Assembly (NCBI RefSeq): GCF_035582795.1
Contig: NC_134365.1
Location: 76,241,635-76,305,634 of the forward strand
Direction of reading: 5' to 3'
Length of the DNA stretch: 64,000 nt
Origin: Mycteria americana
Lineage: Eukaryota; Chordata; Aves; Ciconiiformes; Ciconiidae
In this document: piece by piece, positions 21,088 to 32,044 of the stretch
Layout of the letters: each line of letters opens with the position of its first letter
Numbering within the stretch: position 1 is the stretch's first letter
The notes under the pieces: generated by a model
The model's database searches: none
Seen by the model: the letters and a program-made list of their open reading frames with translations, nothing else
Told to the model about the DNA's origin: nothing
Made by a program: the position numbers and the translations under genes

Positions 21088-24000
21088 TACTTTATTTTTT
21101 CTCAAGAATGCTTTTGCAGAGACAGAGTTGTTTTATTCCGACCATGAAGAGTTTACTGCAAATACATGATACTGAAAGCTGCGGTGATTACTTGTAACTG
21201 GTCACACAGAGCTGTTTCTGTTCTCAGTGAGCCCGATTTTATAGTCTGGATTAAATTTAAAGAGCCCACCGAGATACTGGATTTCTCAAGGTGAAATGAC
21301 AGTGGAAAGGGCAGCGGTAGCTGAAGATAGATCAAGGAGAGGAGGAAATTAAGGAACCTCAGAAACATTCTCTTCCTGGTTTTGGTCAAAAAGGCACAAT
21401 TCTTGGAAAACTTACATAACCAAAAGGCATGTGTGCCTATTTTCTCCTTTTTGCCCTCATTAAGAACATATGCGTGAGACTCCGTGTGCGTGCAGCTGTG
21501 TGGTGTAAGGAATTCCCTGTGCAATGCGCAGCACTAGCATCAAAAGGGCGTCTTACTCCTTTCCATGGATACTTTACCTCTTTGGCAAAAATGAAGCAGG
21601 ATCTTTATAGGAAATCTGCCTCCTAAAACATCAACCAGTGATACGGATCTTAAAACATCTCTGGCTAGATCCTCCAGATTTCCACATAAATGTAAGAAGG
21701 TGCTTAAATGTTTTACTGAATTAGACTCCCTACCCTTCTCCAGCAGCGTGCAAAGGAAGGATTGACTGAAGGTGAATAAAACAGAAATTATTTAGGATTA
21801 CACATAATGTAACTAAGTTAGGAAGCGATTGGGGTGGGCACTGAGAGCAAGGAGCTGCCTGCCACAGCAGAGACATCCTACAACGGGACAAAGTCATGTC
21901 CTTGGCTCGTACAATTCAGCATCACTCCATAATACCCTCCTAACCAATTTTCTGGGGAAACAAGGCATCTTGTTCTTTCAGTATAGCTCAAAGAGTAAGT
22001 AAGCTGCTATGTTAGATGGGGTGTGGGGGGGATGTATTTGTACAATTTTAGCCCTATTTTATGGCTGGATTTGAGGCTAATTTCCCCCTTTTTTTCTTAA
22101 ATGACCATTGTCATCTTCCCTGTTGGAGATAGCTTTGGTCAAATTCTACATGTTTATGCAATCCCAGCAATATAGAGATTTTATTTTCCCTTTTTTTGCC
22201 ACCACCCCACCTTCCCAAAGAGCTCCATTTTTTATGTGAAAAATCACGCTCAAAAATGTATTTGATGCCCTCCCTGGACTCACTGGCTTATCAACCTGTG
22301 CAAAAATTACTCTGAAAATTTCACGAACATTATTTTGAAGCAGCAGAAATGTATCTTCGGTGCCTTCATAACTAAATTACAAAAGGGAAATAGGAAAAAG
22401 AAGACATCAGAATATTAAAAATGCCAATGCTCTTTCTAGCTACGAAAGCTCTGTCACAGCCAGCAAGTGAAATATCACGCCAATAGTGAGCATAAACATT
22501 TTATGCCTTGTTATGCATGTTCTGAACATCTTCAACCAGAAATGTCTTAATTATGGCCATTAATTTCTCCTCTATAAAAGGGTGATTTCCATTCACTAAT
22601 GTAAACTTTCTAACAGGAAATTATATAGCAAGTGTATAAAAATTATTTGTCGGGTTTGAGAAACTAATCGGCAAGCTAGCTTTCAATAGAAAATGCGATG
22701 TTTGATGTTCTGGCTCCCAGTTCTGCTGAACACCTGGAGCGGTAAACAATACAAACTCAATGACTTATCAAGTACTTGTTTTCAGTAAACCATTAACTCC
22801 TTGAAAAAGGCTTTTCTCCTTCTAGCAATAACTTCCCAGGTCATATAGTTTCAATAGTTTCCCAGATCACTCGCCTTCCTTCGTAAGAGTCCCTGAGAAG
22901 CCTGGATTTTGAGAAAGGATCTTCCATGAGTTTTATATCTCCCGTTGTGTTTACAGGCTTCATGAGAAAAGGAAGCAGTGGTATTCTGAGCACAGTACTT
23001 CTTGGGATCTTTACAGGAATATTTGGTTAAATATTTGCAACAAACACTCTACCTGGGAAACACATCCTTTTTTCCTGCTTCTAAGTTGTCTGCTGACACT
23101 CTTGAAAGTCATAGTGAAAAATACTTAGTGCAAATGACTCTCACCCAGTAGACTGCAGGAGAAGTGGTCATCAGCACCACTGCTTTCTGCCGGAGGTATC
23201 CCTCCAGTGTTGGGTTTTTCAGTTTCTGAAGGTGAAGGTATATGTGCGTAGCTGACTACGTAAACCCCACGCTCCCCAACAGATTCACCTAATCTTCGCA
23301 ATTTCTTCCTACCCATACCTAATTTCATGTCGCGCTTAAGGTCTTTCTCACAGACTGCTTAGCACTTCTTCCTGTCTAAAAGAGCATAAAAAGGCATTAG
23401 ACACAGGTCAGAACTAGAAGCGACGACCTTCTATGTCCAGAAGACTTCTTCAGCAGGAACTCTACATCTTGCCAGGTGTGCTTACAAAAAACATACTCAG
23501 TGGTATAAAGCCATGAAGGAAGATTTGATCATAACCCAAGATCCAGACCCACTAGAAATATTTGTAGAAACATCCCCAAACCCAAAACCTGCAAATATTT
23601 ATACGCTTGCATTTAAATTGAAGCATGTGTATGCTCTTGAAAATGTTCTTCATGTAGCATCAATGCGGTCACGTGGAAGCAAAATCCTGCTCTCATCTAA
23701 AGGATCAGGACTTAAAAAAAAAAAACCCACCAGAAAACAAAAAGAGAAAACGTGCTACACTCAAAAGCCCACCAGAGGAACGGTATGGGAATATGGTTAA
23801 AATGGTGATAACACAAACAACAAAAAAACTTCTCTTAATGAGACTCTTCTTTAAAGGACCAGCGTGTTCTCATCTCCGAACACGGTGCACAGGCAGTTTT
23901 GAAAAGGCCACCAGCGCAGGGAAGAGCTGGGAATGACTACTGCTGCTCCGCTGCTGCGGCCGGGCGCAGAGAGCAGCCCCAGCGCAAATGTTTGTAGGCA

Positions 24001-24409
24001 GTGAAAAATGTCAGTGAATCACAGCTCTGAAGTTCATTTGCAAACAGGTTTGGCGTTTTGTTAGAAACAGTCATTTTTCCTATTCCAAGTTGCATAAACA
24101 CGAAACGGATTAAAACTTCTTATTCAAAACTTTCTGCCCAAAATAGCTGCCTGCTTAGGAGTCTTTGCTACTCTGAGGTTTGGTTTTGTTTGGTTTTTTT
24201 TTTCGGGGAATTTTCCATCATCAAAACCCAAAGCAGAAACAATAGAAAACACTGACTGCCGGCTTTCCACATGTCAGTTAAAAATAAGCACCAAAAGCAT
24301 TCTTGCTTCTTCCAGAAACAATAGAAAAATCTCAGGGAAAACAAAAAACCCCATGCCTGTGCCCCAGCCAGAGCTCTCACTGGTCTTCCTCCGTTGGGAC
24401 CGGAGCTCT
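21088..24409. other. Non-genic DNA upstream of the CpG island
   Basis: No supported exon is visible. The 22.4-22.7 kb segment is rich in homeodomain-type words (TTAATT, TAAT) and in ATGCAT-like words, as conserved non-coding elements often are, but conservation cannot be judged from one sequence. Confidence 0.5.
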
Positions 24410-24522
24410 CCCCCAGCTCCTGCAGCTCTCCCTCCAGCGGGACCCCCGGGTCCCTCCACCCGGGGATGCAGGCTCCCGGCGGATACCCGGCGGAGGTGGG
24501 TATGGGCGGCCCCGCTCTCCCC

Positions 24523-24552
24523 GGGGCCGGGGCCGGGGCCGGGGCCGGGGCC
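24523..24552 (+). repeat. (GGGGCC)5 hexanucleotide repeat
   Basis: Five perfect GGGGCC units lie in the 5' part of the CpG island, about 100 bases upstream of the CArG/TATA-like box. Four or more such G-runs can form a quadruplex. Frames read across it give Gly-Ala, Gly-Pro or Gly-Arg dipeptide runs. The unit is the same as the one expanded in human C9orf72 disease, but nothing else here suggests that this is that gene. Confidence 0.95.
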
Positions 24553-24625
24553 GACCCGAACTCCCGCCGGCACCCGCTGCCCCCGCACGCTTTATCGGCC
24601 GGTCCCAGCGACCCTGTTGGGGGCT

Positions 24626-24635
24626 TTATTTTTAG
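24626..24635 (+). promoter_or_regulatory. MEF2 consensus site
   Basis: TTATTTTTAG fits YTA(A/T)4TAR exactly. It is an AT-rich island inside very GC-rich DNA, about 20 bases upstream of the CArG/TATA-like box. This suggests the gene may respond to MEF2 factors (muscle, heart, neurons). Occupancy is not shown by sequence alone. Confidence 0.6.
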
Positions 24636-24654
24636 GCAAGGCTGTAGCGCCTCT

Positions 24655-24665
24655 CCTTTAAAAGG
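24655..24665 (+). promoter_or_regulatory. CArG-like / TATA-like box
   Basis: CCTTTAAAAGG is a CC(A/T)7GG sequence, one base longer than the SRF consensus CC(A/T)6GG. Its TTTAAAAG core could also serve as a TATA-like element. In that case initiation would fall near 24685-24695. Confidence 0.5.
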
Positions 24666-24826
24666 CTGCTGCCCGGCCGCCACCCCCAGCGGTGGGGAAG
24701 GACGCGGCGCGGACGCGCCCTCGCCCGGACCGGCGGCGGGGAGCAGCGGCGGCGGGGAACAGCGGCGGCGGCAGCAGCGCTGGCGGCGGGGGGCCGCGGG
24801 CGGCTGCGGCTTTAAGAGCTCCCACA

Positions 24827-24871
24827 ATGCCGTGCTGGCGTCCCAGTTCCGTTACATGTCTCTCCCGGTGA
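24827..24871 (+). other. Upstream ORF 1 (14 codons)
   Basis: An ATG in the context ACA-ATG-C (A at -3) opens a 14-codon frame ending TGA at 24869-24871. If the leader begins upstream of it, this frame would be met first by scanning ribosomes and could reduce downstream translation. It may be a chance frame. Confidence 0.4.
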
Positions 24872-25014
24872 AGGGGAGCGAGGGAGAGGCAGGAAGGAGG
24901 CGGGGGCGGCCGCTCCGGGCGGAGGACACCCACGCGCGGCCGGGCGAGAGGCGGCGGCGGCTGCTGCTCGGCGGGGCCGGGGGAGGAGCGGGGCGCCCCG
25001 GAGGGCCGGGCTGA
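24856..25014 (+). other. Upstream ORF 2 (52 codons), overlapping uORF 1
   Basis: An ATG (TTACATGT) opens a frame that begins MSLPVKGSEGEAG, turns Arg/Gly-rich, and stops at 25012-25014, before the splice donor. It overlaps uORF 1 in another frame. The Arg/Gly-rich composition is what GC-rich DNA gives by default, so coding status is doubtful. Confidence 0.3.
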
Positions 25015-25159
25015 GCCGAGCCGAGCCCCCAGGCGCTGCGCCGTGGGCCGGCCGCGCCGACCCCCGCGGGGCGCGAGGCGGAGCCGGCGGCCGTTGGGGC
25101 CGTTGGCGCTGCCCGCGGAGCCGCCGCGGGACGGGCGCCGAGCCGCCGCCGGGGGAGCG

Positions 25160-25165
25160 GTAAGT
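25160..25165 (+). other. 5' splice donor GTAAGT
   Basis: GCG|GTAAGT matches the vertebrate donor consensus at all six intron positions. It lies in the CpG island and is followed by C/T-rich sequence typical of the start of a first intron. Confidence 0.75.
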
Positions 25166-25466
25166 GCGCGGCCAACTCCGGCGCGGTCTCGTCCCGCCGG
25201 AGCCCGCTCTCCTCCCCTTCACCCGCCGCCCTGCTCGCTGTCGCCCTCCCCCGCTGCAGCCCCTCTCCCGCAGCCCACCCGGCTCCGCGTCCCGCCCCGG
25301 TCTCCTCTCCTCGGCGTCTTTCGGTTCGTCCCTGCTGCGGGGTTTGTGACCCTTCTCTGCCGCCTCTCCCCCGTTGTCCCCTTCTCCTCTCTGCCTCCGC
25401 TCGCCAACTTTCCCGTCCGTGTTGCCCGTTTCCCACTTCCCCTCGGATTTTCAATTTTGGTTTTGG

Positions 25467-26014
25467 TTTTTTTTTTTTTTTTTGGCGTTTTCAGCTCTCC
25501 CGTTCCCCCTTACGCGTCTGCCCTGCCTGCTCGCACTCGTTCCTGTCTTTTCGCTTCTTCCTTCGCTACTTCCCCAGCTCCCGCCAGCTTTTCCTCTCTC
25601 CTGGCATTTTGTCTTTCTTCTTCCTTCGGGCATCGTGTGGAAAAGTAAGGGGCATTTCTCTGTGTCCTTGGGAAAGGGACTTCAGAAGCTACTTTTCTTA
25701 CACTGGGAAATCTTTGTAGTAGTTTTCTTTTTTCTCCTCCCTCTTACTGTCCCCGAAAAGAAAATTAAGCCTATTTTTCTTTTTATTTCTCCCCCCCCCC
25801 CCCCCCCGACCCCCGCCGTGGGCTGTTTGTTTTGGTCTCGCCCCCCCCCCCCGACAGTGCCAATTTGTTTCACGATTAATCTCTCTTATTCCTGCCCCAA
25901 CCCCTCGCTCTCTCTTTCTCTCCCCCAGTAAGAAAAAAAGATTACAGGAAAATCTGTTTTGCCAGCAGGGAATGTCTGAGATTTTTTTTTTTTTTTGGGG
26001 GGGTGGGGTGGGAG
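25467..26014 (+). repeat. Cluster of homopolymer tracts early in intron 1
   Basis: Within about 550 bases lie T17 (25467-25483), C17 (25791-25807), C12 (25841-25852), T15 (25982-25996) and a G-rich stretch, G7-T-G4-TG3 (25997-26012). Both C runs are followed by GAC. The C runs place G-quadruplex potential on the template strand, and the G-rich stretch places it on the transcript side. Sequencing length errors are likely here. Confidence 0.85.
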
Positions 26015-26290
26015 ACTACTGATGAGAAAAGCTTAAGCAAATACAGTACAGTAGGACAAGACAGAGGCATGAACTTTAAAGGGTAAGAAAAGGGATTCTG
26101 CTCCTTGGTTTATGCAGCTCTGAACTGTTGTTGGGAAGGTCTGGTCCAGGGTCTGGTTTGGGGTTGTAGTACTCTGGTGTGTGCCAGTCTCTCTTCTGTT
26201 CAGCAAAGTGGCGTTTTAACATGCCGACAGCGGTGTGCTAAATTGCGGTTCAGTATCGCTCGTGGGCTTCATCAGTGTGGGAAATCAGAA

Positions 26291-26299
26291 GGGGGGGGG
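26291..26299. repeat. G9 run
   Basis: Nine consecutive G bases about 1.1 kb into the putative intron. It is a minor low-complexity tract. Confidence 0.85.
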
Positions 26300-27165
26300 A
26301 GGCTACAGATTTCGGTGTCCCCTTTAGAATTACACCTGTCATGCTTTCCATCCCAAAACTGCAGATATATCCGAGGTTGACACATGAACAAAATTGCTGC
26401 AAACTGCTTACATCTGTGTCAAAAAGTGCTGTCGTGTGGTTTCTGAAGTCTGGTTTGGACCTCACAAGCTTCTGCCTCAGCTCTAGTCAGCATCACACGT
26501 TAAAATTAAGTATGTGCCAGGCTGTGGAGAGCAAGGAAATCAATTGCCTAACGATTTCTGCCAAGACACCTGTTTAAGGGTTTTCATGCTCCCAGTTAAT
26601 TGTGTTTGGTAGTGGTGTGATTAAGTGTTGTAAAAGTAAGGAGCTATGTCTTTTTCGGTAGAGAATACGTAGTTCATAAATAAAATGTCAACTTTTTTAG
26701 GTCGGAAGGAAACTGTGGATCTTGGTTGTGTTGCATTACTTCTGTTGATAGATAATGTTCCGGAAGACCACAAGGTTACATGGCTAAATTGCGAATTAAG
26801 TAAGCCCTACTTTTTTCCTCTTTCTCTAAAGAAGAGAGAAAATAACCACTTCAGACTGACTTTTGTTCGATGGTATCTAATTAGAAAGTAGGCTAGACAT
26901 TAAACTCAAGGTACTTCTCTTTGTGTCTTACAGCAAAAAATGATTTGATATGCGATGAGTGGCTGAGGGAACCGAAGTGCTTGCTTGGCTTTCATAGTGT
27001 TTAGTTGTATGCCCTTTAGGACAACTGAGAGAGTTAAGGTGGTTCACTTCTTACACTTAAGTAATCTCTCTGTCCTTCTCCTGCCTCACCCACACAAGCC
27101 CAACAGAATTTGATCAGTTGTTTGAATGAATCTTCTTTTTTTAGCTTTTAGGAGATGAAAAACTT

Positions 27166-27178
27166 GGGGGGGGGGGGG
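27166..27178. repeat. G13 homopolymer
   Basis: Thirteen consecutive G bases on the presumed sense strand. It is quadruplex-prone and of uncertain length. Confidence 0.9.
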
Positions 27179-29546
27179 AATAAAAGGCAAAAAATAAGTT
27201 GTGTTAGCAAGGAGTTTGTCTTTTAAAACTGAACCTTGGACTGTTTCGGGAAACACCACCGATAATTCTAAAGAGCCAAATTAAGTTGATTAGCACCACT
27301 TCTTAAAATCCTTTTGAGGAAAGCCCTGAAAAGGAACATGTTGGATAGAAAGAAGGAGATTTAGTTGCTGAAATGCAGTGCTGAGGATGGTGGGTTCTGT
27401 TCCTGCTTCTGCCATCGCATGGCAGTACGACCTCTGCCTGAGCTGCCGTCCTGCCTGCACCTTGTAGGATATGGGGATTTTTCCTGACTCTCTGTTAAGT
27501 GCTTTTACACATGATTTTAAGAATAATTAACGTGTAAACATATTACTCTTTGTTTAGTTGGGGTTTTGAATGCTGGTCGGGTAGTAGTTTTGCTTGTGCT
27601 AATATTCATTCTTCAAAAGTTGTAAAGTAGAACTCTTGATCATCGCCGCTTATTTTGAGAGCAGCATAAGATTTTTGCATTGCTGTAATGATTTTGAGGC
27701 TAGAGTTATTTTTATCCCCTGTATATCTCTGACAGTATTAGTGCATGCTTCTTCTGTGGTACCTTAACAGTCTGCCTCAAGCTGAATTTGAAGGGCACTG
27801 TTGGTCTCTCCGGAAAGAAACTCTAGCAAATTGAATTGCAGGGTGGAAAACTGTCTTGTGGGGACTGGGCTGAGGACCCCCCTCAGCGTGATGCATGCAG
27901 TTCCTCGGGGTTGTTTTTTTTTTTTTTGTGAGCTCTGTAATTATGAGATTGGCTTAGTATGTGTGTTTTTTTTGTTTGCTTTCTAATTTTAGGGTTTTGC
28001 CTGGGTTTTTAAGTCTTTAAGATCTCTATCTTGAAATTAAATGTAAATGTTGTGTGGTTTTCTAGGGCTTTTTGAAAGCTCAGGTTTTCTTGTAACTTTT
28101 TTCATGCCAGGGTTGGGACTTCACAGCATGATGGAACATACTATAATCTCAATGCCCGCCTTCCCATAATGTTTGAGACTTGTAAACTTTGTAGATACAA
28201 GGCTCTACCCTGTTGCAGGTAGTTCTTTCTCTTCAGTGAAAAGGAGAGACTTGATTCTGTAGAAACTTGCTATTAGGCAGCTGCATCAGCTTTGGGTTAT
28301 AACTTGCTGTCCTCTTGCATATGCACATAGCTAGCTCCGTGCTTCTGAATCTGGACAGTCAGTCTAGTTTCAAGTTCAGTTTCATAAATAACTAATTCTG
28401 GCTATCCTTCCTAACCCTCTTCAAAGCGTATGGTGATCTCACAGCTTTGACAAGAATAGTTTTCCTGGCTGATGAGAGGATGTTCATGCTGTTTTCTCCT
28501 GTTACTGTTCCGAGGACTGTATGTCATCTTTCTCTGTACTGCTAAAACACGGGGCGGGGGAGAGACTGGCCCGCGTGTGCCGAGCAGTGCCATGCTGCTG
28601 CTTCTCTCTCCAGTTCGTTACCCATGAAGTTGAGATCACCAGAACTTGTCCTGCTTGGGAAAGGAAGGTGGGTTTGAGCTGTAGCTTAAGCTTACAGGGG
28701 CTTGTCACATCTGCCACGGGGACTGCAGCCTGGGCCCCTCTGGGCTGTTATTTCACTCAGATCTCTGGAAGCATCTAGTTGTCTTTGTGATAACAGAAAT
28801 ACGGAGAGCGTTCAATATATCTGGGAGGACTTGAGGAGATAGGCACTGTAAGCTTTCAGATGGGAGGCACTTGAGAAATCGGCTTAATTCACCTCTTCAC
28901 TTTGGAGTTACTCCTTAAAGGGGGAAGGAATCTGTTTACTTTCTTGTCGTGCTTGGAAAAAGGGCTTACCCACAACAAAAGACATTGTAATGCTTTCTAT
29001 AGTCCAGGATTATTGAACAAAAGCGTCTTGCTGTGCAATATTGTTGCTGCGCTCAATGTTGTATGATAACACATGTTTCTCAGCTGTTGTTGATTCCTCA
29101 GTGGCACAGACTTCAAAGGAATGTGCTGAAAGAGAGCCGTGGCCAGAGAAAAAACAAGTTTTGTTCCAGTGGCCTGTACCATCCATCTGTTTAAATACTC
29201 TGCGGAACTATTCCAGAGCGTTCAGGCATCCAGTTAGGGCTGACAAGCAATTACAGCTGGGAATGGAGCCTACTGCAAAGAGACCACCTAGCGAAGGCTT
29301 AAATGCTACCCTGCCTCGATGGGTCAGAGCCCCCCTGCCGTCCCAGCCAGCGACAAGAGATAAGGCGCATCATTTAGGGTATCTTTCAACATGACATTGT
29401 CTAATTCCTAATGCTATTGAGGATTTATTTATTTTTACTCTCTATGCTATCTTTAGCATGAGAAGGGAAGGATGGTAATGAGGACAGAAGGTCATCTCTG
29501 TAGTCTCCTCTTCCTATGTAACAAACTACATCTGTAATATAAATGA

Positions 29547-29568
29547 GTGTGTGTGTATATATATATAT
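29547..29568. repeat. (GT)5(AT)6 compound microsatellite
   Basis: Five GT units pass directly into six AT units. It is a short compound microsatellite. Confidence 0.85.
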
Positions 29569-29756
29569 TAGTGAATACTTTTTTCCCCAAAACACATGGG
29601 ACAGTTAACAGATGACTTGAGTGTTTGCAAAGGTAGCAGTATACGTTACTGAATTAGTTTTAGTTCCAAAACATTACTAGTGAAGTCCTCTGTCTTAAAA
29701 GATTGGAGCCAATTACGTTGTGCTATTTCAGAATGAGTTTGGGGAAATATTCCACA

Positions 29757-29826
29757 ATTCAATCCTTGGTAACAAATTCAAGAAAACCCGTGTACTCGTG
29801 TATTATTCAATCCATGGTAACAAATT
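29757..29826. repeat. 22-bp direct repeat, 48-bp period
   Basis: ATTCAATCC-TGGTAACAAATT occurs at 29757-29778 and again at 29805-29826 with one mismatch (T versus A). It probably reflects a local duplication. Confidence 0.8.
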
Positions 29827-32023
29827 ACACAGTGGTTTTTGTTTTTGTTTTTTTTACAATAGGATGTTGCCAGTTCCAAGTACTGTAACTTTTGTTTTTA
29901 CTTAAATTCTGATATTGGAGTCTACTGTGTAAGACGGGTCTCAACTTGTGGTTGCCAACTGAATCTTAAAATCGTAGCCTATGTGCTCTCTGTTGTCCCG
30001 GGTACTGGAACTTAGAGGGGAATATTAACAGAGAGACTACAAGTAAACTATCAATAACCTGTAAAGGTCCTTGAAGTTTTCCTATGTGGGACTGACATTC
30101 ATTTTGAGGATTGGGATGAGTACTGTAGATAGAGTAATGTGTGTTTCAGTTAAGAGGGTTTAACCTTCTTTATGAATGGAAAATGATCATGCAGATGCAC
30201 TAAGAGGATATTTGAGCTTTGAAAAATTGTGAGGCACTCCAGGATTTCTCTTTCACCTGCAAACAAGCAGCACAACTCTAAAGGTAAGCTTGAATGTTGT
30301 CCTCTGCTGTAGTATTACTCCTGCCTTTATACTGTGATGTGACATTTATGCCTTTGAAAGGATAGTTGTTTCTCCCAGTGTCAGAAGTCATGATGGTTTT
30401 TTGGTATTTTGAGACGTCAGATTTTAATGCCTTACTACGTCTTTGAGTGGAAAAGAGAGGGAAACTTCTAGAAACGTGTAATGTAACTGACTTCCATCCA
30501 GCTTCTGCCCTTGCTCCAGGGCTGACATTGTAGTTTGAACTCATTTACTTGCTTTGAAAGCTGTACTAGGTGTAACCTTGCATCTTACTTCCCTTACTGC
30601 AACAGGACCTGGTGTGTTTCCAGCATGCACCTTGCTGTGTCTCTAGGTCATCCAGTTTTAAAATGGTGAGGCAGTGCTGGTGCTTTCTTTTTATTGTATG
30701 CTCCCCTTTAATCTTAAGGGCTGTTACTTCCTTTTGTTTCAACTGAACTGAAAGTCTTTGCTAAAAGATTTTTGGACTCCTGAAGTGTTTGTCTATGTTT
30801 TCAAGCCGTTATTCAAAGGGGGTTTGGAGTTTCCGGAGCAACCTTTTGAAACTTTACGTTTTATCATCAGTCAGCAGTTTCATGAGCATGGATAAGGAAA
30901 GGCTGTAATTCCACTAGGCAGCCAGATGTTTTGTGTCAATGCCAAAGTGGGGAGACAGTGTGGCTTTAGGAGTTGGAGAGTCTGTTGTTCTTGTCACTGG
31001 ACTGTTTGGGGATCTTCAACAGATTGTATCTGCTTTCTCTCCTCTGCCTTCTCCTCCCTCCTGCCATGCCTGTACTGATTGTGATCACCTCCTTTTACGT
31101 AAACTGAGATTGAGCGCAAAGTATTCTTTGTTGCTTTCTGAAAAGTAGATATTTTGTTGTCAGTTTGTGTTTCTTTTAATATTAAGCTTAAAGCCATAGA
31201 AAAGCTGCATGTAACCTGGCAATTGGTGAATTTATAGCTCTTATCCAGCAGATTAATACTAATGTTAACTCTGACTAGTGTGGTGTTAAGTGAACAATAT
31301 AAAGCAAGCAGTTTTCTATGCAGATAGAGGGGAGAGTACTCTTAGAGAGTCAAATCTCCCAGTTCTGTACTAAATTCCACCTTTTTTTGGCCAGTACTTC
31401 TTAAAGACTTGTAAGATCCTTGGAGATCCTTGTCTTGCTTCTCCTGCTTCTGTATGACATGTGAAGGAAAGAAGGACAGTAAGGAACTCATCAGATGTCT
31501 CCACATGTCAAACCCTTGCTGGAGAAGAAAGTAAGAAGATGCCACAGCTAATAATATTTAAAAGTCGATATTGGGAATCAAGATACCAAATGCTTAAATG
31601 TGTCTTTGCAGGTGTATGGCTGGCAATATTAACTAGCACTACTACCTGGAATAACTGGCATCTGGAGAGAAACATGGCAGTGGTGGAACGTGTGTGGCTT
31701 TTAAAAACACGTTCTCACTCATCAGAACCGCACCCTCCATGTTGCATGTGTGTGCTTGCTTTGGGCTTCATCCACGGCTCCGGGTCAATCAAAGCCTTTG
31801 TGCTGGTGTCATTGGGAGCAAGGACAGAAACTTCTAGTGAATAAGCCGCGTGTTTGAGACCATGTATTTCAAGCAGTGGAATCAACGCTGATGAGGAACA
31901 GGACAAACGAAGAACAGTCGCTGAATACAATGCAATGCTTTCAAGCTATTAATGGCATTGGAATTGGTAACCTGATACTCTAAAGAGATAACAAAGGCTA
32001 TATATCATACAAGGGAACATTGA

Positions 32024-32044
32024 TTTTTTTTTTTTTTTTTTTTT
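32024..32044. repeat. T21 tract followed by GCAG
   Basis: Twenty-one T bases followed by GCAG look like a very strong acceptor tract. The sequence just after offers only a GTAAAT a few bases on, so no plausible exon follows. Treated as low-complexity DNA. Confidence 0.85.

Larger units (their letters stand above)
24690..25159 (+). other. Putative non-coding first exon (5'UTR)
   Basis: The right edge is set by the donor GCG|GTAAGT at 25159/25160. The left edge is a guess, about 30 bases downstream of the TATA-like box. No ATG opens a frame that reaches the donor. The two ATGs present, at 24827 and 24856, both terminate before it. Translation therefore probably begins in a later exon. The sequence is extremely GC-rich, which predicts strong RNA secondary structure in the leader. 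Confidence 0.6.
24410..25640 (+). promoter_or_regulatory. CpG island promoter of a plus-strand gene
   Basis: G+C content and CpG frequency rise sharply from about 24.41 kb, peak between 24.5 and 25.35 kb, and fade by about 25.64 kb. The flanks are AT-rich and CpG-poor. The core holds GC-box-type GGGGCGG and CCGCCC words, a MEF2 site, a CArG/TATA-like box, and a strong plus-strand splice donor at 25160. Together these indicate transcription to the right. The target gene is not identified because the first exon seems to be entirely 5'UTR. Confidence 0.88.

Noticed and set aside
24523-24552. Identification of the gene as C9orf72 because of the GGGGCC unit
   Set aside because: The hexanucleotide alone is not diagnostic, and no flanking exon sequence that I recognise supports it.
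24168-24827. 219-codon minus-strand frame across the CpG island, and the 200- to 206-codon frames overlapping it at 24394-25648
   Set aside because: GC-rich DNA contains few stop codons, so long frames arise on both strands and in several frames at once. The peptides are Pro/Ala/Gly/Arg runs without domains.
30281-30289. AAG|GTAAGC donor in isolation
   Set aside because: No adequate upstream acceptor or promoter is seen, and isolated consensus donors are common in long introns.
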